Assembly: GCA_049606855.1 (NCBI GenBank)
Contig: JBMYVY010000010.1
Location: forward strand, 15,749 to 79,748
Source of the DNA: JBELHR01 sp049606855
Lineage (GTDB): Bacteria; Bacteroidota; Bacteroidia; Flavobacteriales; Flavobacteriaceae
Reading direction: 5' to 3'
Length of the DNA stretch: 64,000 bases
Position 1 is the first letter of the stretch. Each line of letters begins with the position of its first letter. Below, one piece after another: positions 15,781-25,299 of this stretch. A model generated the notes under the pieces. The model made no database searches and had not been told where the DNA came from. It worked only from the letters and a program-made list of their open reading frames with translations. Made by a program: the position numbers and the translations under genes.

Positions 15781-17865
15781 ATGAAAGCTATTTATAAAAA
15801 TATATTTGCAATTGCCTTAACAGCACTAGTTTCTTTTAGTGCAAGTGCGCAAGTTGACAGATCAAGTATGCCAAAACCAGGTCCAGAACCAAAAATTTCT
15901 TTGGAAAAGCCTGCTGAATTTGAATTGAAAAATGGAATAAAAGTAATGGTGGTTGAAAACCATAAACTCCCAAGAGTTTCATATTCCTTGAGTATAGACA
16001 ACAAACCTGCTTTTGAAGGAGATAAGGCTGGGGTATTAAGTATTATGTCAGCGATGTTAGGAAATGGAACAACTTCAATTTCCAAAGATGACTTTAACGA
16101 GGAAGTAGATTTTCTCGGTGCAAGCATTAACTTTAGTTCAAGTGGCGCTTTTGCAAGTTCCCTGTCTAAATATGGGGATCGAATTATTGAACTCATGTCT
16201 GATGCTGCTATGAATCCTTTGCTTACAGAAGCTGAATTTGACAAGGAAAAAGAAAAGTTATTAGAGAGTTTAAAAAATGACGCGAAGAATGTCGATGCCA
16301 TTTCTTCAAGAGTATCAAGTGCCTTATCTTATGGAAAAGACCATGTTTATGGTGAATTCATTACTCCAGAAACCGTAGAAAATGTGCAGTTTCAGGATGT
16401 TTTAGATTTTTATAAAGAACGTTTTAATCCTAACAATGCTTATGTAGTAATTGTAGGGGATATCGATGTAAAAACTGCTAAAAAACAGATCAAGAAATAT
16501 TTTAAGTCTTGGGAAAAAGTGGAATTGCCTGAACAACAAGCACCCCTTTTAACTGCCAATGTTCAAACTTCGGAAATTGACTTTATCAATATGCCCAATG
16601 CTGTTCAATCGAACATTTCGGTAACGAATAATGTCGATTTAAAAATGTCTGACCCGGATTATTTTGCTGCGCTTATAGCAAATAATATTCTAGGTGGAGG
16701 TGGTGAAGGTTATTTATTCAAAAACCTTCGTGAAGATAAAGGATATACATATGGTGCCTATTCCAGACTTGGAGCTAATCGCTACGGTGTAGGTCGATTC
16801 AATGCAAGTGCCAAGGTAAGAAATGTAGTAACTGATTCTGCGGTAGTGGAGTTCCTTTATGAAATCAAACGCATCCGAACAGAGCCGGTTGAGGCACAAA
16901 CATTGACGGACGCTAAAGCGAAATATGTCGGTAATTTTGTAATGGCTCTTGAACGCCCTCAAACAATTGCAAACTATGCTTTGAATATTAAGCGAAATAA
17001 TCTTCCTGAAGATTTTTATACAAACTATTTAGAGAACATTAATAATGTTAGTGCTGAAGATGTTCAGCGTGTTGCTCAAAAGTACATCAGTCTTGACCAA
17101 GCAAGAGTTGTCGTAGTTGGAAAAGGGAGTGAAGTCATTTCAGGGCTTGAAACTATAGGTTTACCGATCAAATATTTCGATACAGAGGCGAATCCGACTG
17201 AAAAACCAGAATTTACCAAACCAATTCCTGCTGATGTAAACGCTCAAGGAGTAATTGCTGATTATATTACTGCTATTGGAGGAAAAGAGGCTTTAGATCA
17301 GATTAAATCAGTAGTAACTATCTCCAATGTGACCATTCCAGGAGTTCCAATGGCACCTCAAGCTATTATTAAGAGAAGCGCTCCAAATAAATTCTCTATG
17401 GAAATGACTATAGAAGGAATGGGTACTATTATGAAGCAAAAGTTTGATGGTGAAAATGGATATGCTGAGGCTCAAGGAAGAAAAATGCCAATGTCAGACA
17501 CGGATTTAGCAAAGATGAAAAGTCAAAGTATATTTTCTGAATTAAATTATACCGCTGAGCAAATGGAATTAGTGAGTATCGTACAAGTTGAAGGAGAAGA
17601 TGCTTATAAATTAAAGTTAATCGAAGGGGAATCTGAAAGCTTTAGATATTATTCTGTAGCAAATAATTTACTTTTACGTACTGAAGAGACTGCAGAGGCT
17701 CAAGGTCAAACAATGACTTCTACTACTGATTACTCTGATTACAGAGAAGTGGAAGGTGTTATGTTTGCGTTTAGAACTTATGTGGTGAACGGTCCTCAAA
17801 AAATTGAAATGAATGCAACTGAAATTCTGATAAATCAGGATGTAAGTGATAAGGACTTTGAATAG
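15781..17865 (+). CDS. M16 family non-catalytic subunit with C-terminal LolA-like domain
   Basis: A 694-residue exported protein. Residues 1-22 are a signal peptide (SFSASAQ). Residues 45-470 are two M16 domains, but the HxxEH position reads GVLSIMSAMLGNGTTS, so zinc cannot bind. The second domain keeps the Arg/Tyr substrate-binding strand (FKNLREDKGYTYGAYSRLG). Residues about 490-694 form an extra domain: IADYITAIGGKEALDQIKS, then beta-rich KFSMEMTIEGMGTIMKQKF and DYREVEGVMFAFRTY, reminiscent of LolA/LolB-like lipoprotein-carrier folds. It should pair with the upstream catalytic M16. The start at ATG 15781 is preferred to one 11 codons upstream, which would overlap the first gene. Confidence 0.92.
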   Translation: MKAIYKNIFAIALTALVSFSASAQVDRSSMPKPGPEPKISLEKPAEFELKNGIKVMVVENHKLPRVSYSLSIDNKPAFEGDKAGVLSIMSAMLGNGTTSISKDDFNEEVDFLGASINFSSSGAFASSLSKYGDRIIELMSDAAMNPLLTEAEFDKEKEKLLESLKNDAKNVDAISSRVSSALSYGKDHVYGEFITPETVENVQFQDVLDFYKERFNPNNAYVVIVGDIDVKTAKKQIKKYFKSWEKVELPEQQAPLLTANVQTSEIDFINMPNAVQSNISVTNNVDLKMSDPDYFAALIANNILGGGGEGYLFKNLREDKGYTYGAYSRLGANRYGVGRFNASAKVRNVVTDSAVVEFLYEIKRIRTEPVEAQTLTDAKAKYVGNFVMALERPQTIANYALNIKRNNLPEDFYTNYLENINNVSAEDVQRVAQKYISLDQARVVVVGKGSEVISGLETIGLPIKYFDTEANPTEKPEFTKPIPADVNAQGVIADYITAIGGKEALDQIKSVVTISNVTIPGVPMAPQAIIKRSAPNKFSMEMTIEGMGTIMKQKFDGENGYAEAQGRKMPMSDTDLAKMKSQSIFSELNYTAEQMELVSIVQVEGEDAYKLKLIEGESESFRYYSVANNLLLRTEETAEAQGQTMTSTTDYSDYREVEGVMFAFRTYVVNGPQKIEMNATEILINQDVSDKDFE

Positions 17866-17886
17866 TTTTTAAAATATAAACCAGTT

Positions 17887-17920
17887 AAAAAGCCAAGAGA
17901 AATTCTCTTGGCTTTTTTTT
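17887..17920 (+). terminator. Intrinsic terminator after the M16 pair
   Basis: AAAAGCCAAGAGA, short AAT loop, TCTCTTGGCTTTTTTTT. A strong stem with an eight-T run, 21 bases after the stop. Confidence 0.92.
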
Positions 17921-17934
17921 GCTATCTTTAGGAT

Positions 17935-18333
17935 ATGAAGCATTTACTATTGTTGATTCTCGCATTTTCACTCTTTATTTCATGTGATGATGAAACTAAT
18001 CCACAAGACGAAGTTGGTATTGAGGAGTTGATTATTGGAAGATGGCATCTATCTGGCTTCGATGATCGAGTTTTATATGAATTCACCGAAAATTACCGCT
18101 ATACGATTTATGGAGAAAATTGGGAATTCGGTGGACTTGAAACTGCTATCCCCAACCCTAATCCCTGGTTTGTAGAAAATGACAAAATCCACATGGATTT
18201 ACATTTTGGAAATGAATTGTCCGCTGAATATGTGTTTAAGTGCAATAATCAAGTTTTAGATTTATATTTGGATGGGGAATTACACACCACATTGTATAGA
18301 GAAAATTATTCTTTAATGAACTGTAACGAATGA
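17935..18333 (+). CDS. Lipocalin-like hypothetical lipoprotein
   Basis: A 132-residue lipoprotein with lipobox FISC followed by DDE, acidic as in surface-exposed flavobacterial lipoproteins. The mature part has the layout of small lipocalin-like proteins: LIIGRWHLSGF as the first strand, then VLYEFTENYRYTIYG, and paired cysteines near the end (FKCNNQ, LMNCNE) that may form a disulfide. The function is unknown. A TATCTTTA box lies 4 bases before the ATG. It overlaps the DUF1304 gene by 4 bases. Confidence 0.72.
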   Translation: MKHLLLLILAFSLFISCDDETNPQDEVGIEELIIGRWHLSGFDDRVLYEFTENYRYTIYGENWEFGGLETAIPNPNPWFVENDKIHMDLHFGNELSAEYVFKCNNQVLDLYLDGELHTTLYRENYSLMNCNE

Positions 18334-18683
18334 ATTTAATAAGTCAAATAGGAGTTGGTTTAATCGCATGTTTTCATTTATACATCATGTGGTTTGAAAT
18401 GTTTTCATGGGAAAACCGGGGTAAAAAGGTTTTTAAAAGCTTCCCAAAGCACTTGTTTAAAGAAACAAAAGTAATGGCTGCCAACCAAGGTTTATACAAT
18501 GGCTTTCTCGCAGCTGGACTGATTTGGTCACTAACTTCTGTTTCCTGGCAAATTTATGTCGCCTTATTTTTTCTTGGCTGCGTCACTATCGCGGGTATTT
18601 ATGGGGCCTTTTCCGCAGATAGAAAAATTTTCTTTGTTCAAGGCTTACCTGCAATTATTGTGATAATTTTAATACACTTCTAA
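18330..18683 (+). CDS. DUF1304 membrane protein
   Basis: A 117-residue integral membrane protein with four hydrophobic helices, matching DUF1304: ACFHLYIMWFEMFSWE at the start, MAANQGLYNGFLAAGLIW in the middle and a last pair of helices (VALFFLGCVTIAGIYGA and FFVQGLPAIIVIILI). The function is not established. The ATGA overlap with the lipoprotein upstream indicates coupled translation. Confidence 0.88.
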   Translation: MNLISQIGVGLIACFHLYIMWFEMFSWENRGKKVFKSFPKHLFKETKVMAANQGLYNGFLAAGLIWSLTSVSWQIYVALFFLGCVTIAGIYGAFSADRKIFFVQGLPAIIVIILIHF

Positions 18684-18693
18684 AAATGAATAT

Positions 18694-20220
18694 ATGATGA
18701 AAAGAATTTTAGTATTCCTATTAATTTTTGCTCCCCTTTTAATGAGTGGGCAAAAAAACGAAAAACCCAATATTTTGGTCATTTTTGGCGATGATATCGG
18801 GTGGTCCAACACCAGTGCCTATAACCGCGGTATGATGGGTTATAAAACACCTAATATTGATAAGATTGCTGAAGATGGGATCTTGTTTACAGACTATTAT
18901 GCAGAACAGAGTTGCACAGCAGGTAGATCGACCTTCATAACGGGGCAATCAGGTTATAGAACTGGGCTTACGAAAGTAGGGCTTCCAGGAGCGAAAGAAG
19001 GATTGAGTGAAAAAGACCCTACGATTGCTGAACTACTAAAAAATCATGGTTATCGCACGGGACAATTTGGAAAAAATCACCTTGGCGACAGGGATGAACA
19101 TTTACCAACAAATCACGGGTTCGATGTATTTTTGGGTAACTTATATCACTTAAATGCTGAAGAGGAACCTGAACATCCAGATTATCCGCAAAGTGCAGAA
19201 TTCAAGAAAAAATTTGGTCCACGTGGAGTTATCAGTTCTACCGCAGATGGGAAAATTAAAGATACCGGGCCTCTAACCAAGAAAAGGATGGAGACTATCG
19301 ACCATGAGACTAAAGATGCTGCCATTGATTTTATGAAAAAGTCGGTTAAGGCAGATGAGCCGTTTTTTGTGTGGTACAATTCAACTCGAATGCATGTTTG
19401 GACCTACCTCAGTGAGCAGTATAAAAACAAATCAGGCTATGGAGTTTATGCCGATGGTATGATTGAGCTGGACGATATTGTTGGTGAGCTAACAAAGACG
19501 CTAAAGGACTTAGATATTGAAGAGAATACCATTGTTATCTTCACTACAGATAATGGTGCAGAGCTTATTTTTTGGCCGGATGGAGGTATGACTCCTTTCC
19601 ACGGTGAAAAAGCAACGACTTGGGAAGGTGGAATGCGCGCACCGATGATGGTAAAATGGCCGAAAAAAATCAAACCTCATCAAGTGAGTAACGAAATGAT
19701 GTCTGGAATGGATTGGCTGCCAACTTTACTTGCAGCTGCTGGTGAAGATGATGTTAAACAAAAACTTTTGAAGGGTTATAGCGCTAATGGAAAGGATTTC
19801 AATGTACATTTAGATGGTTATAATTTCCTACCATACTTAACCGGTGAGACCGATAAGGGTCCACGCAAAGAATTGTTTTATTTTAACGATGATGGAGACC
19901 TTACTGCTTTGAGGTACGACAAATGGAAAATCCATTTCAAAATCCAAGATAATCATGGATTTAAAGTATGGGAAAGAGAGTATTCTCCAGTTCGAGTGCC
20001 TTTGTTAATGGACTTAAGAGCAGATCCATTTGAGCGAGCTTATTTCGAAAGTTCTGATTACGATCATTGGTTAGTTGAGCATATGTTTGTATTCGCCCCA
20101 GCTCAAGCTATTGTAGGTGAATTTTTAATGACCTTCAAAGATTATCCACAACGACAACCCATTGGAAGTTTTAGTTTAGACCAAGTACTTGAATCCATAC
20201 AAAACGCCAAAAGAAACTAA
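18694..20220 (+). CDS. Exported arylsulfatase (S1 family)
   Basis: A 508-residue sulfatase with a signal peptide (residues 1-19, MSGQ). KPNILVIFGDDIGW carries the metal-binding Asp pair. SCTAGRSTFITG supplies the Cys that a formylglycine-generating enzyme would convert (C-x-A-x-R core). GQFGKNHLGD, FTTDNGAE and WEGGMRAPMMVKWP supply further metal and sulfate ligands. It should remove sulfate esters from sulfated molecules, probably algal polysaccharides, in the periplasm. No maturase or glycosidase partner is adjacent, so the exact substrate is open. It follows the DUF1304 gene at 10 bases and ends at a strong terminator. Confidence 0.92.
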   Translation: MMKRILVFLLIFAPLLMSGQKNEKPNILVIFGDDIGWSNTSAYNRGMMGYKTPNIDKIAEDGILFTDYYAEQSCTAGRSTFITGQSGYRTGLTKVGLPGAKEGLSEKDPTIAELLKNHGYRTGQFGKNHLGDRDEHLPTNHGFDVFLGNLYHLNAEEEPEHPDYPQSAEFKKKFGPRGVISSTADGKIKDTGPLTKKRMETIDHETKDAAIDFMKKSVKADEPFFVWYNSTRMHVWTYLSEQYKNKSGYGVYADGMIELDDIVGELTKTLKDLDIEENTIVIFTTDNGAELIFWPDGGMTPFHGEKATTWEGGMRAPMMVKWPKKIKPHQVSNEMMSGMDWLPTLLAAAGEDDVKQKLLKGYSANGKDFNVHLDGYNFLPYLTGETDKGPRKELFYFNDDGDLTALRYDKWKIHFKIQDNHGFKVWEREYSPVRVPLLMDLRADPFERAYFESSDYDHWLVEHMFVFAPAQAIVGEFLMTFKDYPQRQPIGSFSLDQVLESIQNAKRN

Positions 20221-20222
20221 AT

Positions 20223-20259
20223 AAAAAAAGCCGAGGAATTATCCTCGGCTATTTTTTTT
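20223..20259. terminator. Bidirectional intrinsic terminator
   Basis: AAAAAAAGCCGAGGA, ATTA loop, TCCTCGGCTATTTTTTTT. Nine GC-rich pairs with a T-run on one side and an A-run on the other, shared by the convergent sulfatase and antiporter genes. Confidence 0.93.
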
Positions 20260-22060
20260 AGAAATCTGATTTATTCAAAAACACCAGCGTTGTTCCTTTC
20301 TTTAACTTGGCTAAATCTTCTTCGGTATTAGTAATAATCTCCAATTTATTATTGCTTGGATACTTAATAAATAATGGAATTATGTCTTCTTTTATAAGTG
20401 CTTGATAAAGCTCAACGGTGTCAGCGAGCTCCTCATAAATACGAGGGTTCTCGTCAACGGCCTCAGTCAAGGTCGTAAAGTCGGCAATGTAGGAAATCAA
20501 TTCTGGATTCGGTCTAGGGCTGGCTACCTCCTCTGGAGTCGGCAACCTATAAGCTCCATTCTCTCCATATTGCTTTCTGTATTTACGAATAGCAAATCTA
20601 TTGATATCGTCATTTACGGTTAACCCAATTAAAAAACCAATATTGTTTAACTCGATATCATCAGTCAATTCATCTGAATATAAATCTACATTTAATGCAG
20701 TTAATCCGAGCTTTTCTGCTTGTTTAATATTGTTTTTATTTGAATCAATTAGTACCACTGTTTTGCCTATTTTTTCCAGATACTCTCCTAAAATTCTTGA
20801 AAAATCCGAAGCTCCAACAATCAATATTCCTTCAGTTTTATTTAAAAATACACCCAATAATTTTGCCACACCACGGGCGGTAGTCGCATTTAACAATACC
20901 GTACCCAAAACGATCATAAAAACAAGAGGCGTTATATATTCAGCACCTTCCACTCCACTTCTCGCTAGTTTCAAACCGAAAAGAGAAGCAATCCCCGCTG
21001 CTACAATTCCTCGTGGTCCTACCCAAGAGATAAACAGTTTTTCATTAATTTTTAAATTGGAGTCTGTAGAAGACAAGAACACACCAATAGGTCTTACTAA
21101 GAACACAACAGCTGCTAATAAGTAGAGCGTCTCCCATGTAAAAATCAACTCGAGTTCAGAAATGTTGATGTTTGCTGCAAGTAAAATAAACAGAATAGAA
21201 ATCAAAAGAACACTCAATGATTCTTTAAAGTATAATAATTCTTTGAGCTGGGTCATTTCCGAATTCCCCAAAACCATTCCCATAACAACAACAGCAAGTA
21301 AACCCGAATCATGAGCAAAGCTATCAGACAATACAAATACCCCAAGAACACTTGCAAGTACAAAAACGTTCACCAGATAATGTGGAACCAATTTCCTGCT
21401 TAGCGCAAACTTCAACCCATTGGCGAAAGTAAATCCAAAGGTAGAACCAAATAATAGAATTTTCCCAAACTCAATAAAGGCCGTTGTAGTATAATCCGTA
21501 CCTCCACCGACACTGATAAATTCAAAAACTAATACCGCGACCAAAGCACCGATTGGATCAATTAAAATTCCTTCCCATTTCAAAACTGCAGAAACATCTT
21601 TTTTCAAGGGAATGTTCCTCAATATAGGCGTAATTACTGTTGGTCCGGTAACTATTATTAAGCCTGAAAATAAAAAAGAGATTTGCCAACTCAATCCAAA
21701 GAGTAGATGCACAGCGATACCGGCACCGAAAAATGTTACTACAGATCCAATTGTAATCAGTTTTGTTATAACTGGTCCAACATTGCTAAATTCTTTTAAT
21801 TTTAGGGTCAAGCCTCCTTCAAAAAGTATTACACTAATGGCTAGGGAAACAAAATAAAATAAACTTTCCCCTGGAAACAAACCGTTGTTGCCGTTCCAAA
21901 TCGGCTCAATCCATTTATGCCCATCAGGTGTAATGAGTGTCGATATGGGGCCCACAAATAGCCCAATTAATATTAGTGGTAAAATTGCGGGTATCTTAAA
22001 TCGCCATGCTACCCATTGGGCAAATATCCCCAAAATTATTATTCCTGCTAATTCTATCAT
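20258..22060 (-). CDS. Cation:proton antiporter with RCK-type NAD-binding domain
   Basis: A 600-residue inner-membrane protein. Residues 1-395 hold about 12 hydrophobic segments of the Na+/H+ exchanger fold (VILFEGGLTLKL, the unwound-helix GPTVITPILR, WEGILIDPIGA with the ion-binding Asp, WVGPRGIVAAGIASLF). Residues about 403-510 are an RCK/TrkA-N Rossmann domain (GILIVGASDFSRILGEYLEK, VVLIDSNKNNIKQAEKLG) that would sense nucleotide. It probably exports sodium or potassium in exchange for protons. I chose the ATG at 22060 over a GTG two codons upstream. The 37 bases between this start and the oxyR stop hold no clear terminator. Confidence 0.92.
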   Translation of the reverse strand: MIELAGIIILGIFAQWVAWRFKIPAILPLILIGLFVGPISTLITPDGHKWIEPIWNGNNGLFPGESLFYFVSLAISVILFEGGLTLKLKEFSNVGPVITKLITIGSVVTFFGAGIAVHLLFGLSWQISFLFSGLIIVTGPTVITPILRNIPLKKDVSAVLKWEGILIDPIGALVAVLVFEFISVGGGTDYTTTAFIEFGKILLFGSTFGFTFANGLKFALSRKLVPHYLVNVFVLASVLGVFVLSDSFAHDSGLLAVVVMGMVLGNSEMTQLKELLYFKESLSVLLISILFILLAANINISELELIFTWETLYLLAAVVFLVRPIGVFLSSTDSNLKINEKLFISWVGPRGIVAAGIASLFGLKLARSGVEGAEYITPLVFMIVLGTVLLNATTARGVAKLLGVFLNKTEGILIVGASDFSRILGEYLEKIGKTVVLIDSNKNNIKQAEKLGLTALNVDLYSDELTDDIELNNIGFLIGLTVNDDINRFAIRKYRKQYGENGAYRLPTPEEVASPRPNPELISYIADFTTLTEAVDENPRIYEELADTVELYQALIKEDIIPLFIKYPSNNKLEIITNTEEDLAKLKKGTTLVFLNKSDF

Positions 22061-22097
22061 AATCACTAATTTACTTAATAGTATCTAATCGGGCAAA

Positions 22098-23018
22098 TTA
22101 TAACTTAATTCTAAACTTCTTCAATCGATTGTCTAGCATGCTCTCAGGTATAATTTTTTTAATGCTGTCGGCAACGGCATTTAACATTCTTTCCTTTATA
22201 AACCCTTTTTTAATAACAATTGAAACCTCCCTGTTTGCAGGCGGATTATCGATATCTCTAAGATTTTCTCTTTGAGATTGAGTCAATAATGGAATTTGAA
22301 GTTCAGGTATAATTGAATACCCGCCATTGGTGTCCACAATCTTAATTAAAGTTTCTATACTCCCCGCTTCATATACTTGATTGTACCCGGTATCGGGTCC
22401 ACAAAAATTAAACGTTTGATCTCTCAAACAATGCCCTTCTTCGAGCACCCAAAGATTTTCCTTGGGTATGGTATCTAGAGAAACTGAATTCGAGGGCATG
22501 GCTCCTGAGGCAAAATAGGCTACAAATTTCTCATAGTATAAAGGAATTTCATAAAACCCAGATTCTTCCAAAGGAGTTGCGGCAATAAATAAATCCAATT
22601 CATCGTCCTTTAAGGCTTGAATCAATGTTTTTGTGTTCATTTCAGTTAGTTTTAACTGAATTTCGGGATAATCAGATTTAAATAAACGGATAAGGTCTGG
22701 GATGATATAAGGAGCAAGAGTAGGAATGATTCCAATATGTAATGGTCCTGAAAGCATGCCTGTTTCTTCTTGAATCAATTCGGTAATCTTTCCAATTTCT
22801 TTAATGCTCTTTTCAGCTTGTTGAAGAATTTTCAAACCCATTTCCGTAGGCTGCAAGGGTTGCTTGGATCGATCAAAAATTTCAACGTCCAATTCCTGCT
22901 CAATTTTCTTAATCATCAAGCTCAAAGTAGGTTGGGAAATCCCACAGGCTTCAGCGGCTTTCCCAAAATGCCTGTAATGATTTAGTGCAATTAAATATTC
23001 TAATTGATTTAGCGTCAT
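22098..23018 (-). CDS. oxyR: LysR-type peroxide sensor OxyR
   Basis: A 306-residue LysR regulator with N-terminal helix-turn-helix (GKAAEACGISQPTLSLMIKK). The effector domain contains EEGHCLRDQTFNFCG. The two cysteines, nine residues apart in the HCLRDQ context, match the redox pair of OxyR, so disulfide formation by H2O2 should switch the protein. It is divergent from ahpC across 95 bases, the classical oxyR-ahpC layout, which supports control of ahpCF and probably of the di-haem peroxidase downstream. Confidence 0.94.
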   Translation of the reverse strand: MTLNQLEYLIALNHYRHFGKAAEACGISQPTLSLMIKKIEQELDVEIFDRSKQPLQPTEMGLKILQQAEKSIKEIGKITELIQEETGMLSGPLHIGIIPTLAPYIIPDLIRLFKSDYPEIQLKLTEMNTKTLIQALKDDELDLFIAATPLEESGFYEIPLYYEKFVAYFASGAMPSNSVSLDTIPKENLWVLEEGHCLRDQTFNFCGPDTGYNQVYEAGSIETLIKIVDTNGGYSIIPELQIPLLTQSQRENLRDIDNPPANREVSIVIKKGFIKERMLNAVADSIKKIIPESMLDNRLKKFRIKL

Positions 23019-23079
23019 TATTTATTTTTATAAATGTAAATATACACAATATCTATTTTTTCAATCATCCAAAATGCCG

Positions 23080-23087
23080 TAAATTTG
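23080..23087 (+). promoter_or_regulatory. -7 box (TAAATTTG) of ahpC
   Basis: TAAATTTG matches the -7 consensus and lies 26 bases before the ahpC ATG. The AT-rich 60 bases to its left separate it from oxyR and should contain the OxyR site, which I cannot define. Confidence 0.5.
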
Positions 23088-23113
23088 CCTCATAACTTAA
23101 TAAAACTATAATT

Positions 23114-23677
23114 ATGTCTCAAATCGGAAAACAAGTGGTTGACTTTAAAGTGCAAGCTTTTGTCAATGGTGATTTTAAAGAAGTATCAAAACAAGATGTG
23201 TTAGGAAAATGGTCAATTTTCTTTTTCTACCCAGCGGATTTTACTTTTGTATGTCCAACTGAATTGGAAGACTTAGCTAATCTTTATGAAGAATTCAAAG
23301 CTACAGGAACTGAAATCTATTCGGTGTCTACTGATACTCACTTTGTACACAAAGCATGGCATGATACTTCTGATACGATCAAAAAAATCAACTATACTAT
23401 GTTAGCAGATCCAACAGGAGTGCTTTCAAGAGGTTTTGACGTAATGATCGAAGAAGCTGGATTAGCTGAACGTGGTACTTTTGTAGTAAACCCTGAAGGT
23501 GAAATCGTAGCTTACGAAGTAGTTGCAGGAAATGTAGGAAGAAATGCAGCTGAATTGTTGAGAAAATTAAAAGCATTACAATTTGTAGCTAAGAATCCAT
23601 CTGAAGTTTGCCCAGCAAAATGGGAAGAAGGAAATGATACACTAGAGCCAAGTATCGACTTAGTTGGAAAAATCTAA
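23114..23677 (+). CDS. ahpC: Alkyl hydroperoxide reductase subunit C (2-Cys peroxiredoxin)
   Basis: A 187-residue peroxiredoxin that reduces H2O2, organic peroxides and peroxynitrite in the cytoplasm. The peroxidatic Cys is in FYPADFTFVCPTELEDL and the resolving Cys in NPSEVCPAKW near the C-terminus, with the AhpC-type tail complete. The length equals the E. coli protein. AhpF, its reductase, is encoded 49 bases downstream, beyond a hairpin that could lower ahpF transcription. Divergent oxyR is the likely activator. Confidence 0.97.
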   Translation: MSQIGKQVVDFKVQAFVNGDFKEVSKQDVLGKWSIFFFYPADFTFVCPTELEDLANLYEEFKATGTEIYSVSTDTHFVHKAWHDTSDTIKKINYTMLADPTGVLSRGFDVMIEEAGLAERGTFVVNPEGEIVAYEVVAGNVGRNAAELLRKLKALQFVAKNPSEVCPAKWEEGNDTLEPSIDLVGKI

Positions 23678-23687
23678 AAATAACTAG

Positions 23688-23712
23688 GGTGGCTCGAAAG
23701 AGCCACCTTTTT
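23688..23712 (+). terminator. Intergenic hairpin (possible attenuator) between ahpC and ahpF
   Basis: GGTGGCTC, GAAA tetraloop, GAGCCACC, then TTTTT. An eight-pair GC-rich stem with a stable GNRA-type loop, 10 bases after ahpC and 14 bases before ahpF. It looks like a terminator, but ahpF has no evident promoter of its own, so partial read-through is likely. Confidence 0.88.
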
Positions 23713-23726
23713 AAATTAAAGACCTC

Positions 23727-25283
23727 ATGTTAGCAGAAAAAATGTTGAGCCAAGTGCGCGGTTTGTTTGCAAACCTAAAAAATGATTATACCTTACTTTT
23801 AGCCTTGCCGGAAAATCATGAAAAGAGCAATGAAATGAAAGGATTACTTTCTGATGTTGCTTCTTGTTCTGATCGGGTCTCTTTTGAAACAGTGCCAAGA
23901 GATAACCTGTTTTTCAAAATATTAAAAAATAAGAATACCGATTCGAATATCATCTTTAAGATGATTCCGAACGGACACGAATTTACAACGCTTTTATTGG
24001 CCATCTTAAATGCTGATGGTATAGGGAAAAATCTTCCCGATGAGCAAACTATTAAGCGCATTCAAAGCATTCAAGGTCCTGTTCATTTGAGAAGTTATAT
24101 CTCTCTTACTTGTACAAATTGTCCTGATGTAGTTCAAGCATTGAATATCATGGCTCTTTTTAATGAAGAAATAACCCATGAGCTAATTGACGGTGGGCTG
24201 TATAAAGAAGAAATTGAAGAAAAGAATATCCAAGCGGTTCCTTCGGTATATATTGGGGATGAAGTCCTGCATATAGGAAGATCTAATTTAGGGGAACTAA
24301 TCGATAAGGTAGAGGAAAAAGCGGGAAGCAGTTTTGAAGTTGTTGAGCAAGAGGAACGTCATTTTGATGTAATCATCGTCGGAGGTGGTCCTGCAGGAGT
24401 TTCTTCAGCCGTTTACGCATCTAGAAAAGGATTTTCTGTGGCTTTAGTTGCAGAAGTTGTTGGAGGTCAGGTTACAGAAACTATGGATATTGAAAATTTA
24501 ATATCTACCAAAAAAACCACAGGGGCGCAATTGACCGTTGATATGATCAATCATATTGAAGATTATCCAATTGATGTTTTCGAAAATAGAAGAGTAGAAT
24601 CTATCGATACAGAAGATGGAAAGAAAATAATTAAAACAAACCGGGGCGACGTTTTTTCAACTGAAGCACTCATTCTTGCTACAGGGGCCAGTTGGAAAAA
24701 GTTAGGAGTTCCTGGGGAAAATGAATATATCGGATCTGGAGTAGCGTTTTGTACGCATTGTGATGGTCCTTTTTATAAAGATAAAAAGGTCGTTGTTATC
24801 GGTGGTGGAAACTCTGGTTTGGAAGCTGCTATTGACCTTTCAGCTATCGCCTCAGAGGTACATGTGTTTGAATTTATGGAAGATCTAAAAGGAGATCAAA
24901 TTTTGCAGGACAAATTAGCTAAATTGGACCATGTTCATATCCACAAAGGAATTGCAACTCAAGAAATTCTTGGAAACGGAAACAAAGTCACTGGTATTAA
25001 GTACTTGGATCGTAATACTGAAACATCACATGAACTGGAGACCGATGGAGTATTTGTTCAAATTGGGTTAAAACCTAATAGTGATTTATTTAAAGGCTTG
25101 GTTCCTTTGTCAAAATATGGAGAAGTTGAAATTGACGCAGCTTGTCGTACTAATGTTCCAGGAATTTATGGGGCAGGTGATGTAACGGTAGTTCCTTTCA
25201 AACAGATTGTGGTTGCCATGGGAGAAGGCTCAAAAGCGGCCCTTTCAGCTTTCGAAGATCAAATTAAAGGGGCCTTAGTTTAA
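23727..25283 (+). CDS. ahpF: Alkyl hydroperoxide reductase subunit F
   Basis: A 518-residue flavoprotein that passes electrons from NADH to AhpC. Residues 1-200 hold the two thioredoxin-like folds, the second with the redox pair in TCTNCPDVV. Residues 212-518 are a thioredoxin-reductase-like FAD/NAD module: VIIVGGGPAGVSSAVYASR, the active disulfide in FCTHCDGPFY, VVVIGGGNSGLEAAIDL, and GIYGAGDVTVVPFKQIVVAMG at the end. The length matches E. coli AhpF (about 520). Confidence 0.96.
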   Translation: MLAEKMLSQVRGLFANLKNDYTLLLALPENHEKSNEMKGLLSDVASCSDRVSFETVPRDNLFFKILKNKNTDSNIIFKMIPNGHEFTTLLLAILNADGIGKNLPDEQTIKRIQSIQGPVHLRSYISLTCTNCPDVVQALNIMALFNEEITHELIDGGLYKEEIEEKNIQAVPSVYIGDEVLHIGRSNLGELIDKVEEKAGSSFEVVEQEERHFDVIIVGGGPAGVSSAVYASRKGFSVALVAEVVGGQVTETMDIENLISTKKTTGAQLTVDMINHIEDYPIDVFENRRVESIDTEDGKKIIKTNRGDVFSTEALILATGASWKKLGVPGENEYIGSGVAFCTHCDGPFYKDKKVVVIGGGNSGLEAAIDLSAIASEVHVFEFMEDLKGDQILQDKLAKLDHVHIHKGIATQEILGNGNKVTGIKYLDRNTETSHELETDGVFVQIGLKPNSDLFKGLVPLSKYGEVEIDAACRTNVPGIYGAGDVTVVPFKQIVVAMGEGSKAALSAFEDQIKGALV

Positions 25284-25299
25284 ACCTTTTATTAAAATA

